Origin: Pararge aegeria
Taxonomy: Eukaryota; Arthropoda; Insecta; Lepidoptera; Nymphalidae
Length of the DNA: 64,000 bases
Assembly: GCF_905163445.1 (NCBI RefSeq)
Contig: NC_053201.1
Span: 8,194,001-8,258,000, forward strand
Direction: 5' to 3'
In this document: one piece after another, positions 52,871-63,704 of the stretch
How the letters are laid out: every line of letters begins with the position of its first letter
How positions within the stretch are numbered: position 1 is the first letter of the stretch
The notes under the pieces: generated by a model
What the model was told of the DNA's origin: nothing
Databases searched by the model: none
Seen by the model: the letters and a program-made list of their open reading frames with translations, nothing else
Program-made: the position numbers and the translations under genes

Positions 52871-53231
52871 ACTTATATAATAAATCATTTTTCTACTTCA
52901 GAGCAAGAAACTTAAATGTGCATTTGGAACATGTTCCTAGTTTTCTCTAATTTAATTTAGAAGCAAAAATTTCAATTACAGCTAAACAAAAGCTCTGCAA
53001 ACAAGAAGAACAATTTACTCGTAACCTTATCCTGAATGCTCTTTGCAAGTCTCACGGGGCTTTATGAAAGTTTGCTTAAAATTACTTTGTATTGTTTTCT
53101 CCCTACACGATTTCTTGTAATTTCTTTTAAACAGCCGTTAAATAAAATACTAGTATTTCTGCGAACCGTGGATTTCGCGAGCGAATACTTTTTGAAACAC
53201 ATTATATACTACGCGCGGTGTTAAACCTAGT
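52871..53231. other. Unannotated stretch
   Basis: No recognised element. Confidence 0.3.
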
Positions 53232-53520
53232 AGTTAGCCTTCGGCTTTCTTTTAGGCGAGACAGAGTTCAATTCTCGACACTGCCCTGTAACTTATCGGA
53301 GTTGTGTGCGTTTTTAATTCAGGTAATAAAATATTACTTGCTTTAAAATATCTTGAGAAATCTGCACGTCTGGAAGTTCTCCATATTACACACACACATA
53401 CACACACACCCTTTAGAACACTGTTCTCAAAGGTGTTTGAAATCTCCCAATCCACATTGGGCTAGCGTGGTGGACTACGGTTTTAACCCTTACATCCATC
53501 TATACATTAGCGTTCCATAT
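53232..53520 (+). mobile_element. SINE-B variant, left arm of large inverted repeat
   Basis: A divergent head (TAGTTAGCCTTCGGCTTTC, GAGTTCAATTCTCG), then GTTGTGTGCGTTTTTAATTC, a (CA)n insertion at 53388-53409, GGGCTAGCGTGGTGGACTAC, and an unusual end CCATCTATACATTAGCGTTC instead of (GAT)n. Confidence 0.75.
53388..53409. repeat. (CA)n microsatellite
   Basis: ACACACACACATACACACAC inside the SINE-B copy. Confidence 0.9.
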
Positions 53521-53577
53521 ATTTTTTTAATTAATTGACCGAACCTGAAGATACCGGCCTCCATTACGGAGTTCGGC

Positions 53578-53812
53578 AAGCACCCACTATGGGGTACTGG
53601 TCTCCTCTAAGAATGAGAAGGGTGCACGTAGTCCACTACGCTGGCTACGTGTTGTTTGATAGACTCCACACAACTTTTATAACGTTATGGGGAATTCTCA
53701 CGCATGCAGTTTTCCTCACAATGTTTTCCTTTACCGTTAAAGCAAGTGATATTTCATTGGTTTAAACGTAATAACTCCGAAAAGATAAAGGTGCGTGCCG
53801 GAACGAAATCCG
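53578..53812 (-). mobile_element. SINE-B in the loop of the inverted repeat
   Basis: CACCCACTATGGGGTACTGG, AGAATGAGAAGGGTGCACG, ACTCCACACAACTTTTATAA, CTCACGCATGCAGTTTTCC and AGCAAGTGATATTTCATTGG. The head is reduced to GTGCGTGCCGGAACGAAATC. Confidence 0.75.
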
Positions 53813-54115
53813 TCATGGAGGGCGGCCTCTGCTAGTTCGGTAAATTAATAAACTAATATTTGGAACGCTAATGTATAGATGGATGGAACAGTTTAGACAG
53901 CAGTCCAACACGCTAGCCCAGTGCGGATTGGTAGACTTCGCACTCCTTTGAGATAAATATGGCGAACTCTCAGACAGGAAGGTTTCCTTAGGTTTCATGA
54001 AGGTTTTCCTTCACCGTTAAAGCAAGTAATATAATAGTTTATTAGCTTGAATTAGAAACGCTCATAGCTCAGAAAAGTTAGAGGTGGGGATTGAACTCTG
54101 TTTCCCCGAATAATT
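53813..54115 (-). mobile_element. SINE-B variant, right arm of large inverted repeat
   Basis: GGAACGCTAATGTATAGATG at about 53868 is the inverted partner of 53500-53520. GGCTAGCG.GTTGGACT, TCTCAGACAGGAAGGTTTCC and GGATTGAACTCTGTTTCCCC continue in mirror order to the left arm. Confidence 0.75.
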
Positions 54116-55246
54116 TTTATTTGGAAAACCACAATTTAAAGTTGAAAGATTCCTATTATTTCTTAAGCAATAATAATATGTTCCTAGTTCTGCGGCATTT
54201 TCCCGACAAATCGCATGTTCCGCAGATTTCCTGACGTATTGCAGTAATAAATCAAGCGGTGGGAAAACCTGAAACGTAGGTACCATGCAGCCCTGCTCGT
54301 GTTTCTTCCAATATAACAAATTATTGTTAGATTGCGGTTCACTGAACAAACTAGTTCCGTGCAGTACATCATACTCAATTAACTTTTCAATCAGCATTTC
54401 GTACAAAACATATTATAATTAAAGGAAAAAAGAATTTCGCTTCACAAATTCGGGTTGATAGGTTTATTTTCTAAATACTATAAAAATATATATTTTTTTT
54501 TGTGAGTGATTGCAGCATCCAAAAATGCTTTTAATTACATTTTCTATTATTTTTTTTATGTTTTTACACTTATACTTACTTAAAGACGAAGACATTGGTT
54601 AGTTTAAATATAGTAAAACTTTAACAATGTTAATCAAAAAGTGTCGAAGCGGCACAGCATTGGAAATTGCCACGACTGTTTATTTGAGCACTAACTATCA
54701 TTGCGTACAAAGATATCTTCTAAGTCCGGTATATCATCATGCGGAGACTTCACGATAAAAGGGAGTCACGACCTCAACTCCAAGGAACGAAAATCCAAGG
54801 AGTCGATACTCGTACCGCATTAAATTCACAAATAAAAAAAAAGTATGTCTTCTTATTAGAAGAAAACATGTTATGTCCATCGTTCGGCAAGCTATTAAAA
54901 ATTCGCCTGATCATTAAAATTATTTGCCATACTAATAAAAGTAGCTTGGCATGGTATAGAAACTGAGATAGTTTTGACATCAAGTATCAAAGTATGTTTT
55001 TTTCTAAACCGACATTTTCATAAGCATTAAGACTGTCACTTAAAAGACAAGAGAAAAAGCTACTAACTACTCACAGTTAGTTAACTACAAGCAACTTTAC
55101 AACTCTCTTGGTATTATTTAGTTTATAGTTCGTAACACAGTTTTATGACGCCCCGTTGTCGTTCGTGTCTCGCATTCGTAAACTCGTAAACGAACCCCTA
55201 ACTAGTTTACGAATGCCCCCTAATTTTTCACAAACTCGATAATAAT
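54116..55246. other. Unannotated stretch
   Basis: The 114-codon minus frame at 54062-54406 begins in unique DNA and ends in the SINE-B head, so it is not a conserved gene. An imperfect inverted pair CATTCGTAAACTCGT / ACTAGTTTACGAATG lies at 55173-55216. Confidence 0.4.
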
Positions 55247-55517
55247 CATTCATCATTATCATTATCATCAACGCATTATCAACCTCCCACAGGGCACGGG
55301 TATCAAAATGAGAAGGGCTTAGGTCCACCAAGCTGGCCAAGTGCGGATTGGTGGACTTCACACGACCTTGAGAACATTATTGAGAAATCTTAGGCACGCA
55401 GGTTTCCCAACTAAGTTTCCTAGTGGTATTTAAGCACATAATTTAAAAAAGATAGAATCAAGAACCGAAGTTTGAACTCGTCCCCCCGAGGTCCCATCTA
55501 CTAGGCTATCTCCGTTT
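55247..55517 (-). mobile_element. SINE-B, nearly full-length
   Basis: A CATTATCATTATCATCAACG tail, CCCACAGGGCACGGGTATC, CCAAGTGCGGATTGGTGG, TTAGGCACGCAGGTTTCC, GTTTGAACTCGTCCCCCCG and TAGGCTATCTCCG. Confidence 0.85.
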
Positions 55518-55563
55518 TTTTAAGAATCATTATGTAAACATAAAAATGTTAAGGTGCCTTAAC

Positions 55564-55780
55564 TGCCTCGTTGCTCTAGTGATAAGCATGTTCGGCAGAT
55601 AACGAGGGCCTTTGTTCGATCCTTGGTTTTTCCATTAAGCAATTCTACCACCTGGTACCAGCCCGGAGTTTGTAAATTGGGGTGATTCATCCCCTTGCCT
55701 CGGAGAGCACGCTAAACTAACGGTCCTGTGCCTGATCTCTGTCTGGTCGAGCTGTTGTCCCAGAAATTGGTCAGGAAACT
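55564..55780 (+). mobile_element. SINE-D
   Basis: A tRNA-like head: TGCCTCGTTGCTCTAGTGAT (A box), TTTGTTCGATCCTTGG (B box). Then CCGGAGTTTGTAAATTGG, CCCCTTGCCTCGGAGAGCAC, TCCCAGAAATTGGTCAGG. It pairs with 57428-57775. Confidence 0.7.
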
Positions 55781-56004
55781 TAATAAGAAGTCTTGGGTAA
55801 CAAAAAAAGAAACTCACAAACCTTCGCATTTATATCAATATGGACCTACAGGTGGAGTTGCTAAGATCGATGAGCGATATAAAATTCTCATCTTCATCAA
55901 ATATTTAGTGTATCATAAAACCGGATTTAAAAGCAGGCTATGCGTACATGGAAAAGTTATACTTTCTTTTTATTAAGTACTTATACAGTTTTTCTTCTAC
56001 ATAT
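55781..56004. other. Unannotated stretch
   Basis: No recognised element. Confidence 0.3.
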
Positions 56005-56385
56005 ATATAAAATATATATATATATATATAAGAGAAAGTGTGTGGGTATGTTGCGTATAGGCTCCGAAACGGCTGGACCGATTTCAATGAAGCTTTCAGG
56101 GAATCTCCGGATTGACCTGGCGAGTAATCCTGTAAAGTTTGGTGACGAACGGAGCACTCCTATTTTTGAACTGTCAAATACAGCTTTTATTTACTATGAT
56201 GATATTCTATTGTTGGGTGTACATGGGTGTAGATAATGATCTTCACCCGCTCCAGAAGAGAATTAATGAATACGGAGAGAAATAAATGATTTAATATATT
56301 ATGAGACTTAAATTAAAAATTTAATGATGTAAGTTTATTGTTTAAATAAAATAAATGAAAAACTAGCCCGGCGAAGCGGGCTAGT
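56005..56385 (+). mobile_element. Helitron-like element with 3' hairpin
   Basis: AGAAAGTGTGTGGGTATG, TCCGAAACGGCTGGACCG, TTTCAATGAAGCTTTCAGG, GAACGGAGCACTCC, ending AACTAGCCCGGCGAAGCGGG then CTAG|T. The CTAGCCCG/CGGGCTAG stem-loop abutting the CTAG end is what a Helitron 3' terminus should show. About 380 bp, non-coding. Confidence 0.65.
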
Positions 56386-56397
56386 GTAGGGTGTGGT

Positions 56398-56487
56398 ACT
56401 CATCGTACCGGAACGCTAAGTCCCTTGACGGCACGTCTTTGTTAATATGGTGACTGGTGAGTAGCCGCTGCCTCCCGCCCGACATAA
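56398..56487 (-). mobile_element. SINE-C fragment
   Basis: CTCATCGTACCGGAACGCTA, GACGGCACGTCTTTG and TGACTGGTGAGTAGCCGC. Confidence 0.6.
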
Positions 56488-57035
56488 AACAATATAAAAG
56501 GGGTAAAATTCAGTTCTTTTAAAAGAAGACCTGACCCCCGTATTAAGTAAATTTTCTAACAAGTGGCTATCTTACTACAAATAATTATTCATATTGTAGG
56601 ATAATGTGACAGCAACGGTTGATAACTGTCGAAAAATTTTCTGAATAGTGGGACAGGTTTCACTTAGAATAATTAAGTAGGTTTTATAACTTGCTTATTT
56701 CAATGTAGTATTTCCCTAGAAGGTATTGTATTATAGTATAGTATAATCAAGGTACAATGGTAGTACGTATATGTTTTAGGTTACCACCCCCAATGTATCG
56801 TTTATACGAAATAGTGTGGGCGGAGTGTGGAGACGGTCAGAAATTCCCGGAGCTCTAAATATTTAACGTACTAGGTATCTAACTCATAGTATAGAATAAT
56901 ACAGAGGTTAAGCTGCAGTGTACGGGCTAGCCAGCATATGCCTCATGAGCTATTTAAATCGCATTATTAACATAATTCTTGATGCATACACGATACACGA
57001 TGTTTAGAAGTCAATTAATTGTCCTAACATTAACT
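56488..57035. other. Mostly unannotated; one MITE-like trace
   Basis: AAGTAAATTTTCTAACAAGTGG (about 56545) through GATAACTGTCGAAAAATTTT resembles the 10.6-kb MITE-like element. The ends are decayed. Confidence 0.4.
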
Positions 57036-57098
57036 GAAAGAGATCGCTACTAAGCGATAAGGCCGCCTTTTGTATTCTACTTTTGAAGTTTCTTCTTA
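57036..57098 (+). mobile_element. Family F fragment
   Basis: GAAAGAGATCGCTACTAAGC, GATAAGGCCGCCTTTTG, TATTCTACTTTTGAAG. Confidence 0.5.
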
Positions 57099-57170
57099 TC
57101 CTGTCCTGTCCTGTTCTGTCCTTTCATTTTCTGTCATGTCCTGTCCTGTCCTGTCCTGCCCTGTCCTGTC
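57099..57170. repeat. (CCTGT)n minisatellite
   Basis: About a dozen CCTGT units with variants (TTCTGT, CATGT, GCCCTGT). It sits at the 3' side of a family F fragment. Confidence 0.92.
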
Positions 57171-57427
57171 AATGAAATGAAATCGGCAAACGTATCTAAA
57201 AAGTACAAGTACAAATTGAGGCCAACGATTAGCTTTCTCTATGTTCGTATTTTCTAAGGAGTCTAACAAAAGGAAACTCTCTGTATCGTGTCGGCTACAA
57301 TCGGTCCTGAATTCTGTATTACGTAAGTTCATATTGAAACAATAAGTTCCGAGTATTTACTGTAGTGAGAGAGAAACGTACTTAGTTTAAAGCGGATTAT
57401 TCACGACTGGTTACATTAGCAATATTT
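57171..57427. other. Unannotated stretch
   Basis: No recognised element. Confidence 0.3.
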
Positions 57428-57775
57428 TTCCTCGTTGGTCTAGTGGTGAACATGTTCGACTGCAGATCTAAAGATCCTGCGTTCGAGCCTCGGGTCAGCC
57501 CAGTATTGTGTTTTTCTATCAATAAATTTTCAGTACCAGTCCGAAGTTTGAAAATTTGCCGGTTTGGATATTCAACCCCGTGTCACGGAGGGCACGTGCT
57601 CTACGAGGCACGGGGTTCCACATCCGTCGGTCAATCGGGACAATCGGACTATGAGAATGAGGGAAACGAGCGTGCACCTGTGTATGCGCATAAACTATTT
57701 TGTGCACCATAATACGCGTACTTGTAGAAATTTTCTCAGGAGATTGACCACTGCAGCAGAAATTGGCCAGGGATC
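57428..57775 (+). mobile_element. SINE-D, longest copy
   Basis: The head TTCCTCGTTGGTCTAGTGGT (A box) and GCGTTCGAGCCTCGGG (B box, one change), then CCGAAGTTTGAAAATTTGCC, CCCGTGTCACGGAGGGCAC, GGCACGGGGTTCCAC, GGACAATCGGACTATGAG, GCAGAAATTGGCCAGGGA. The GGCACGTGCTC..GAGGCACGGGG segment is itself a small inverted repeat. Confidence 0.72.
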
Positions 57776-58439
57776 TAACTGTGTATATGTATTTTGCCTT
57801 GCGAGTTTATATAAATTTATTTATATTTGACATCAGGCCGACACTTTGTGAAGGAGCCGTTTGTAGGAAATCTGTCTACGCGGCAAAAGCTATACCTTAG
57901 CTTGAGCTTGAGCCCGCTTAGTCATCTATCCAGCAGAGAAACCGTGGGGAACCATTGGGAGGGGAAGAACCAAACCTTGAAGACTCATTTTCTTTTCACA
58001 ACGACGACTGAGTAGACCTCGAGTGAATACTTGTTTATTGTTTATTGTTATTAGGTACACAAAACAGGTAATAACTAAAAGTAGATCTAAATATAAGTAA
58101 TAACAAGTTTTGTTCTAAGCTCCAACCAAAATTATAAGTAAACAACTTGGAATTGAATTAAACAGAAAGTAAAGATATAATTAAAGTTGAAACAAAAAAG
58201 AAACACTTAAAAAATTATATGTATATATGATTTCCCTAAAGATTATGTGGAATAGTGCTTAATAATTTGATTTTTAAAAATATTTATCCTTTTGTTAAAA
58301 ATGTCAATATTACGATTACTTGATAATGTAGTGCGAGACTGTAGTGATACACGAACATGTGCAGCCACCAGCCACTAGGCTACTCTATTTTCGAAATTTC
58401 GAACATATTTATATTAATCACTATCCCGCTTTCTCACAG
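57776..58439. other. Unannotated stretch
   Basis: No recognised element; the frames at 57827 and 58344 lack motifs. Confidence 0.35.
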
Positions 58440-58590
58440 CTTTTCCTTCTGCCAAAGGTTGCCTGTGAGAGACTGCTTGCAGCAATAAGGCCGCCTTTGC
58501 ATGTGAACAATTTTTGTCCTTTTGTTTATTGTTTATTTTATGTATATTTTGATGTTTGTGTGCAATAAAGTATATCTTCTTCTTCTTCTA
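58440..58590 (+). mobile_element. Family F repeat
   Basis: AAAGGTTGCCTGTGAGAGAC, TGCTTGCAGCAATAAGGCCG, TGTGCAATAAAGTATATC and a CTTCTTCTTCTTC tail. Confidence 0.55.
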
Positions 58591-58963
58591 CTCACTATCC
58601 TACAGGCATTAACGTGCCACAAGGAGTGCCAAAACTAAAACTATGTAAAATACTAAGTAGCCCTAAAGATCTACTATGTGCGGAACACTGTTAAATATAT
58701 TTATTGTTAAAAGATCCGTGTGTGTAGTAACACCTTAAATCCGCATTTCGTATTCATAACGGAATATAATAGTAGGCTTAATTAAAACCATGCTAGCTTA
58801 GGTCAGCTGTTGTATGCATACTTAGGTATCTAGGTATATCGAATTTCCTTAAATATTACATTGATAATGTACATTTCTGAATTTTGACAGCGTAAATTGC
58901 AACTTGTTAATAATAATTATCTAATTTATCATTTAAACCGATAGACATGACCAACACAGGCTT
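58591..58963. other. Unannotated stretch
   Basis: No recognised element. Confidence 0.3.
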
Positions 58964-59380
58964 TATCATCATCATCATCATTTCAACCAATGGACGTCCA
59001 CTGCTGGACATAGGTCTTTTGTAAGACCACAAACGGTCCACGGTCCTGGGCCGCTTGCCTCCAGCGGCTCCCAGCGACTCGCCTGATGTCATCTGTCCAC
59101 CGCGTTAGGACCGACCTACGCTGCGTTTACCGGTCGCCATTCCAGCACCTTAAGACCCCAACGTCCATCGGTTCTCCGAGCTATGTGCCCTGCCCATTGC
59201 CACTTCAGCTTCGCGACTCGCTGAGCTATGTTGGTAACTCTAGTTCTCCTACGGATCTCTTCATTTCTAATTTGATCACGTAGAGATACTCCTAGTAAAG
59301 CTCTCACCATCGCCCGCTGAGTGACTCTGAGCTTTCTTATGAGGCCCATAGTTAGCGACCACGTCTCAGATCCGACTTAA
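58964..59380 (-). mobile_element. RTE-type LINE ORF2 C-terminus and 3' end
   Basis: The minus frame from about 59375 reads GSETWSL, then KLRVTQRAMVRALLGVSLRD, NEEIRRRTRVTNIAQRVAKL, KWQWAGHIARRTDGRWG and VLEWRP. After a one-base shift near 59125 another frame gives RWTDDIRRVAGSRW and QAAQDRG. The 3' end reads CAGCAGTGGACGTCC then (GAT)n. This is the best copy of the RTE-type family here: about 415 bp, lacking the catalytic RT motifs and broken by a frameshift. Confidence 0.88.
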
Positions 59381-60004
59381 TATCACCCCGTGATGACTTA
59401 CATAGGCTTTTTTGGCTTTAAGTTTATGGAAATAGTAGACTGTTATACTTCGCGTGTTGCACTCTTTGCAACATATAGAAAAGAAAAAGAGTTCTTATTG
59501 GTAGGTTTGGAATACTATCAGTTTTGGAAGATAAATTGCACTCAAGAAACTTGGGAAAGTTTAGAAAACCGCCCGTGAATACAAACCACGGATTTTGGAG
59601 GGATAAACAGGGGATCTATTCTGTATGAAGGAAGGCAAACTCATGTTTGAAAAAAAATTGTTTCACTAAAAAACTCGTAGTATCTTCAACGAGTTATTTT
59701 GATCGACTCGATCTGAATATCTAGTAAAAAAAATAGGGACCTGTTTAACGATATGCCGATGTGGAATAATATTCTAACGATGTTACATAAAACTTCTATG
59801 GATTGTTGTACAAACAATTATCGATTGTGTTTTCAATGAAGTTTTTTTTTATATTCTCTTGATTTTCCGCATAACAACAATTTTAAACTATACTATGTTT
59901 TCCTTATCCTTGTCCGGTATAAGAAACATATTGCTATACTGATTGCTACTTACGTAAATTTGGGTGTGGAACTTTAAATATTATTAAAAACGTTTATGTT
60001 TGAA
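59381..60004. other. Unannotated stretch
   Basis: The 62-codon frame at 59390-59578 has no motif. Confidence 0.35.
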
Positions 60005-60120
60005 AAGAACAACCGCTGAGTTTTTTGCTGGTTCTTCTCAGGATAATCTGTCCTACGTTTGAGTGCTTTTAAAACACTTTCCAAAACTTGAAATAAATGA
60101 ATTTTGTATTTAGTTTTCCA
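60005..60120 (+). mobile_element. Family E 3' end
   Basis: AACAACCGCTGAGTTTTTTG, CTGGTTCTTCTCAGGATAAT, then TTGAAATAAATGAATTTTG. Confidence 0.5.
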
Positions 60121-60879
60121 AAATCATATGGAAGTTAAGATTAATGCGAATGCACTTCAGCCTGCCACTAAAATGAACATGTAAGCCGATATATTTATCA
60201 CGCGGTGTCAAAGCGCAGTCTGGCGTGGCGCCAGGACTCGAAACGAGTCTCGTTAATGCTAATGTAACCGAAAATTGTGACTTAGCTTTAAATCTGTTTT
60301 ATTTACTATCACAATTAATGTTGTACTAAAGCAGGTAATCCGTGCTCTGTATTACGTTTTTAAAGTGTTACTATTGAAATGAAGTTTTGTAATGAAAGCA
60401 TTAATTTAAAATTATTGGTATTTAATAACAGAATATTCAGGAATGCTCTGCAGCCAGGGCTGCTTTTGTAAGAAGTATTAGAATGCCGTATTTCATCCTG
60501 ATTACCAATCTTGATACATTTCTAGTCTATGCGACCCTAGTAGCTCAATTGAATCTGGCCTGCTACCATATTTGTTCTCTATGAAAGGTGTACACTTATT
60601 GATATATATATTTAAAAGTAAAAAATCACTGTCTGTTGGTCATTTAACACGAGATCTTAAAACCAACTGGACCTATACAGCTTTTTAACAAGTGGGTAGG
60701 AAATGTCAGTAAAGTATATTTCTAAGGGGGTCAAATAGTGGTTGGATGATAATAGATAAAAGTGCTACCTCTATATCTTTTTTATTTTATTCTGTATCAT
60801 TTATGTAAATTCTTAACAATGCTTACAAATAAAATAAAAAACACTATTAAAAATTTATAAAAAAAAACATCCATCCTCG
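60121..60879. other. Unannotated stretch
   Basis: No recognised element. Confidence 0.35.
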
Positions 60880-61078
60880 GGGGGCTTTTTAATGCCCAAG
60901 CAACTGGCGATCAGGGCTCCAGAGTGAGGAAACTCCTCACAATACGCGCGAAAGCTTCTTCAGATGTTGGTCGAAGCTTTTCGCGAGAAGACCATTGACT
61001 GAAACGACGATCGGAACAATAACGGTCGACTCAACATTCCACATGGCGGTAATCTCGTGAGCAAGGTCCAAGTATTTA
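60880..61078 (-). mobile_element. LINE ORF tail (KYLDLAHEITAMW)
   Basis: The minus strand encodes KYLDLAHEITAMWNVESTVI and VPIVVSVNGLLAKSFDQHLK. A shift then moves to RIVRSFLTLEP and a stop. I know the KYxDLAxE...VIPIVIS pattern as the end of a widespread arthropod non-LTR ORF2. An internal deletion explains the missing linker. Truncated at a poly-A/T tract at 61083. Confidence 0.72.
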
Positions 61079-61089
61079 GATACTTTTTT

Positions 61090-61330
61090 TTTTTATTATT
61101 ATTAGACCAAGCAGATGGCCCGATGATGTTTATAGGATGTATATATGGAACACCATTGCCCAAAATTTTGCGGGGAATGCAAGGGAATCCTAGTCTCAGC
61201 TTCCTTGTCAAAGCTATTTGTACTAAGTTTTATAACTTGACCGAGATAGTGATATTCGTTGACAATATCGATGCTGACATTATCAACGGTAACCGATCTC
61301 GGGATGACGTACTCATATTATAAATGCGAA
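61090..61330 (-). mobile_element. LINE RT thumb-region fragment
   Basis: The minus frame gives VTVDNVSIDIVNEYHYLGQV and IKLSTNSFDKEAETRI. The V-NEYxYLGQ.I motif marks the region just after the RT catalytic core in RTE-like and related LINEs. Downstream the frame degenerates and ends at (AAT)nA(n), which looks like a retroposon tail. Confidence 0.65.
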
Positions 61331-61914
61331 AATGTCTCAGTCTGTTTAATTCGAATTTAGAACTAGTTGGTGACAAATACGGTTCTTAAAACGAACGAAA
61401 CCCCAGCATATCTACTTGTGAGATTGATAAAGAGAATAAAAGCGCGCCTCTATTCAAAAACCAGGTGACAAGTATGATCTGCATTGTATCAAAAAGCTAG
61501 ATGAATATCGTGGTTCAAGATATCTTCGAATGATTGTTAATCTAAAACCAGCCCTATTATGACAGCAATAAAATTGAGGTTGGTGTAAAATCTTTCAGAT
61601 AGCTTATCGATTGCAAATGCACGTCAGCCGAAAATATTCGCGAGTGCAATGTGAATGGAAAATTGACTTTGCTTTTTACTGTTTGCAAGAGTCTATTATT
61701 CAATTCATTTTATGATTTTTCATTATAGCTCTTTTCTTTTCTTTGTATTATAAACAAGTATATAAGTATTATATACTATTTTATGTATAATACTTGTTAT
61801 GTATATTAAACGCTTAAAAGGAAATAAATTACTGATTGGTAGGTAACGCACAATCTATGCCTGTGTTTATAAAGTTGGACCTATCTTTGCTTTGTATTGG
61901 AGTGGTCATAGTTG
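61331..61914. other. Unannotated stretch
   Basis: An imperfect inverted pair (AACAAGTATATAAGTATTATA near 61752 and GTATAATACTTGTT near 61785). Otherwise nothing. Confidence 0.35.
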
Positions 61915-62123
61915 ATATATCTTATATCTTTAAACGAGCAATTCTTGTATATATATTGGAATCTCGGAATCGGCTCCAACGATTTTCATGAAATTTAATA
62001 TACAGGGAGTTTCAAGGGCGATAAAATGATCTAGCTAGGATTCGTTTTTAGAAAATGTAATTTTATTTTTGTTTTTTCGGTAATAACCGATTTGGTGTAG
62101 ACGAAGTTGCACGGGTCAGCTAG
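61915..62123 (+). mobile_element. Helitron-like short element
   Basis: GGAATCTCGGAATCGGCTCC, AACGATTTTCATGAAATTTA, GATCTAGCTAGGATTCG, GGTAATAACCGATTTGGTG, GACGAAGTTGCACGGGTCAG then CTAG followed by A. The end matches 28520-28555. Confidence 0.6.
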
Positions 62124-62334
62124 ATATTGTTATTTAAATGAGCAATTGTGTAATTACTAGCGATGACTGCGCTGCTGTTTTGTAGAATTACGGTTATGAA
62201 ATTCTAAGCATCTAAAGCATCGTCTGAAACACTCACTCACATTGCATACTCTAAACATTACTCAAACCATCTACCTACAATCCAACTGCGAAGCATCGTA
62301 CGTATATAAACTACTTTGATTTCTCTTTAAAAAT

Positions 62335-62425
62335 ACGCTACGCAAATCTGGAATGCCCGGCTTCTATTTTGTCTTTGGTGTGAGCATCATTAAAAATCAA
62401 GAGTGAATAGGAATCTTCTTGACAA
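62335..62425 (+). mobile_element. Jockey-like LINE fragment
   Basis: CAAATCTGGAATGCCCGGCTTC and CAAGAGTGAATAGGAATCTT align with 39767-39850 of the Jockey-like copy. The coding frame is destroyed. Confidence 0.5.
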
Positions 62426-62462
62426 GCTCTTCCTAAGGATTTATAATTTATATCTAGTTACC

Positions 62463-62640
62463 GGTAACCTAGTGGTTATGTGCGTTTTTTAATTCAAGCA
62501 ATTAAAATATCGCTTACTGTAAAGGTAAAACAACGTTAGGAAACCGGAATGCCTGAGAGTTTTCCATAACGTTTTCAAGGGCGTGTTAAGTCTTCTAATT
62601 CGCAATTGGTCTGTTTGGTAGACCGGTAATGTTAGTTATG
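62463..62640 (+). mobile_element. SINE-B with head deletion
   Basis: CCTAGTGGTTATGTGCGTTT joins the A-box end directly to the post-head body. The B box is gone. It continues TCAAGCAATTAAAATATCGC, GGAATGCCTGAGAG and TAGACCGGTAATG. Confidence 0.75.
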
Positions 62641-63237
62641 GAAACAGTAGAGCCACGTGTTGATTTAATAATAACACATCATTCTTTCTTAATTACGAAT
62701 TGTAGTTTATGAAAGCCATATTCTAAATTCTCGAAATTAACTACTCCAACTTAAATCAAGGAGTAATACCTAAGTTCTATATTTGAAAAAAAGAATCAAT
62801 TCGAAATACGTTTGATGGAACGGATTTTTTTTTCTTTTGTTTTTATTTTATTATTTACTACTTTTGTTCCACAATTTTTACCTGCGCATATTTAAAAAAT
62901 ATAAATGTTTCCATAATAAACGAGCTTCAATTTCACTCGAGTTTTCCAATTTCCTTTTTTTCTACCACAAATCCTAAATGCTGGAACAGATTTGAATGTA
63001 CGAGATGTCGATACACAACCAACTCCAATAATAATGGCTATAATTTTTTTGTCGTCTGAAATTTTAAAATTGCAGTCATGTTTTAAATTTGTTTAAAAAA
63101 GTCATTATTTTCATTATAATGAGAAAAGAAATACTTAAGTCTGCAAACCTGCATTTAGGCATACCTAGTGGATGCTAAAAAATCTCAATCCCTGACTCCT
63201 ATGAGAACAATCCTAGCTTAATGATACATTTTTTTTT
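62641..63237. other. Unannotated stretch
   Basis: No recognised element. Confidence 0.35.
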
Positions 63238-63468
63238 TTAAATAAATATACTACGACAATACACACATCGCCACCTAGCCCCAAAGTGTGTTATGGGTAC
63301 TAAGATGACTGATATATATACATAAATACTTAGAAAATACATATAAATACCCAGACACTGAAAAACACTTAATGCTCATCACACAAACATTTTCCAGTTG
63401 TGGGAATCGAACCCACGGCCTTGGACGCAGAAAGCAGGGTCGCTGCCCACTGCGCCAGTCGGCCGTCT
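63238..63468 (-). mobile_element. SINE-A, full-length
   Basis: TACTACGACAATACACACAT, CGCCACCTAGCCCCAAAGTG, CCCAGACACTGAAAAACAC, GGGAATCGAACCCACGGCC (intact B box), CCACTGCGCCAGTCGGCC. A short deletion follows CAAAGT. Confidence 0.9.
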
Positions 63469-63704
63469 AAGGAACATTGGATAATATGTATACTAAAATT
63501 GTTCATCTAGTATAAGGATATACCTTTGCACAGCTAGCATGGGCAAAAGACAATTATCTTCCCGGGGAAAGGATAAAAAATTACCTTTTCCCACAGTTTT
63601 TCAACTCTCACAGCACTGGCGCACAAGTGGAAATAATATATTGTATAATATAAAATACTGGAAATAATATATGATATATGTGTACATAATGAAATACATA
63701 AATA

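Noticed and set aside
54062..54406. 114-codon minus-strand frame
   Set aside because: Its end lies in a SINE-B head and I recognise no motif. I could not support a gene.
57099..57170. (CCTGT)n tract as a CRISPR or satellite array
   Set aside because: Units are 5 bp with no spacers, so it is a simple minisatellite.
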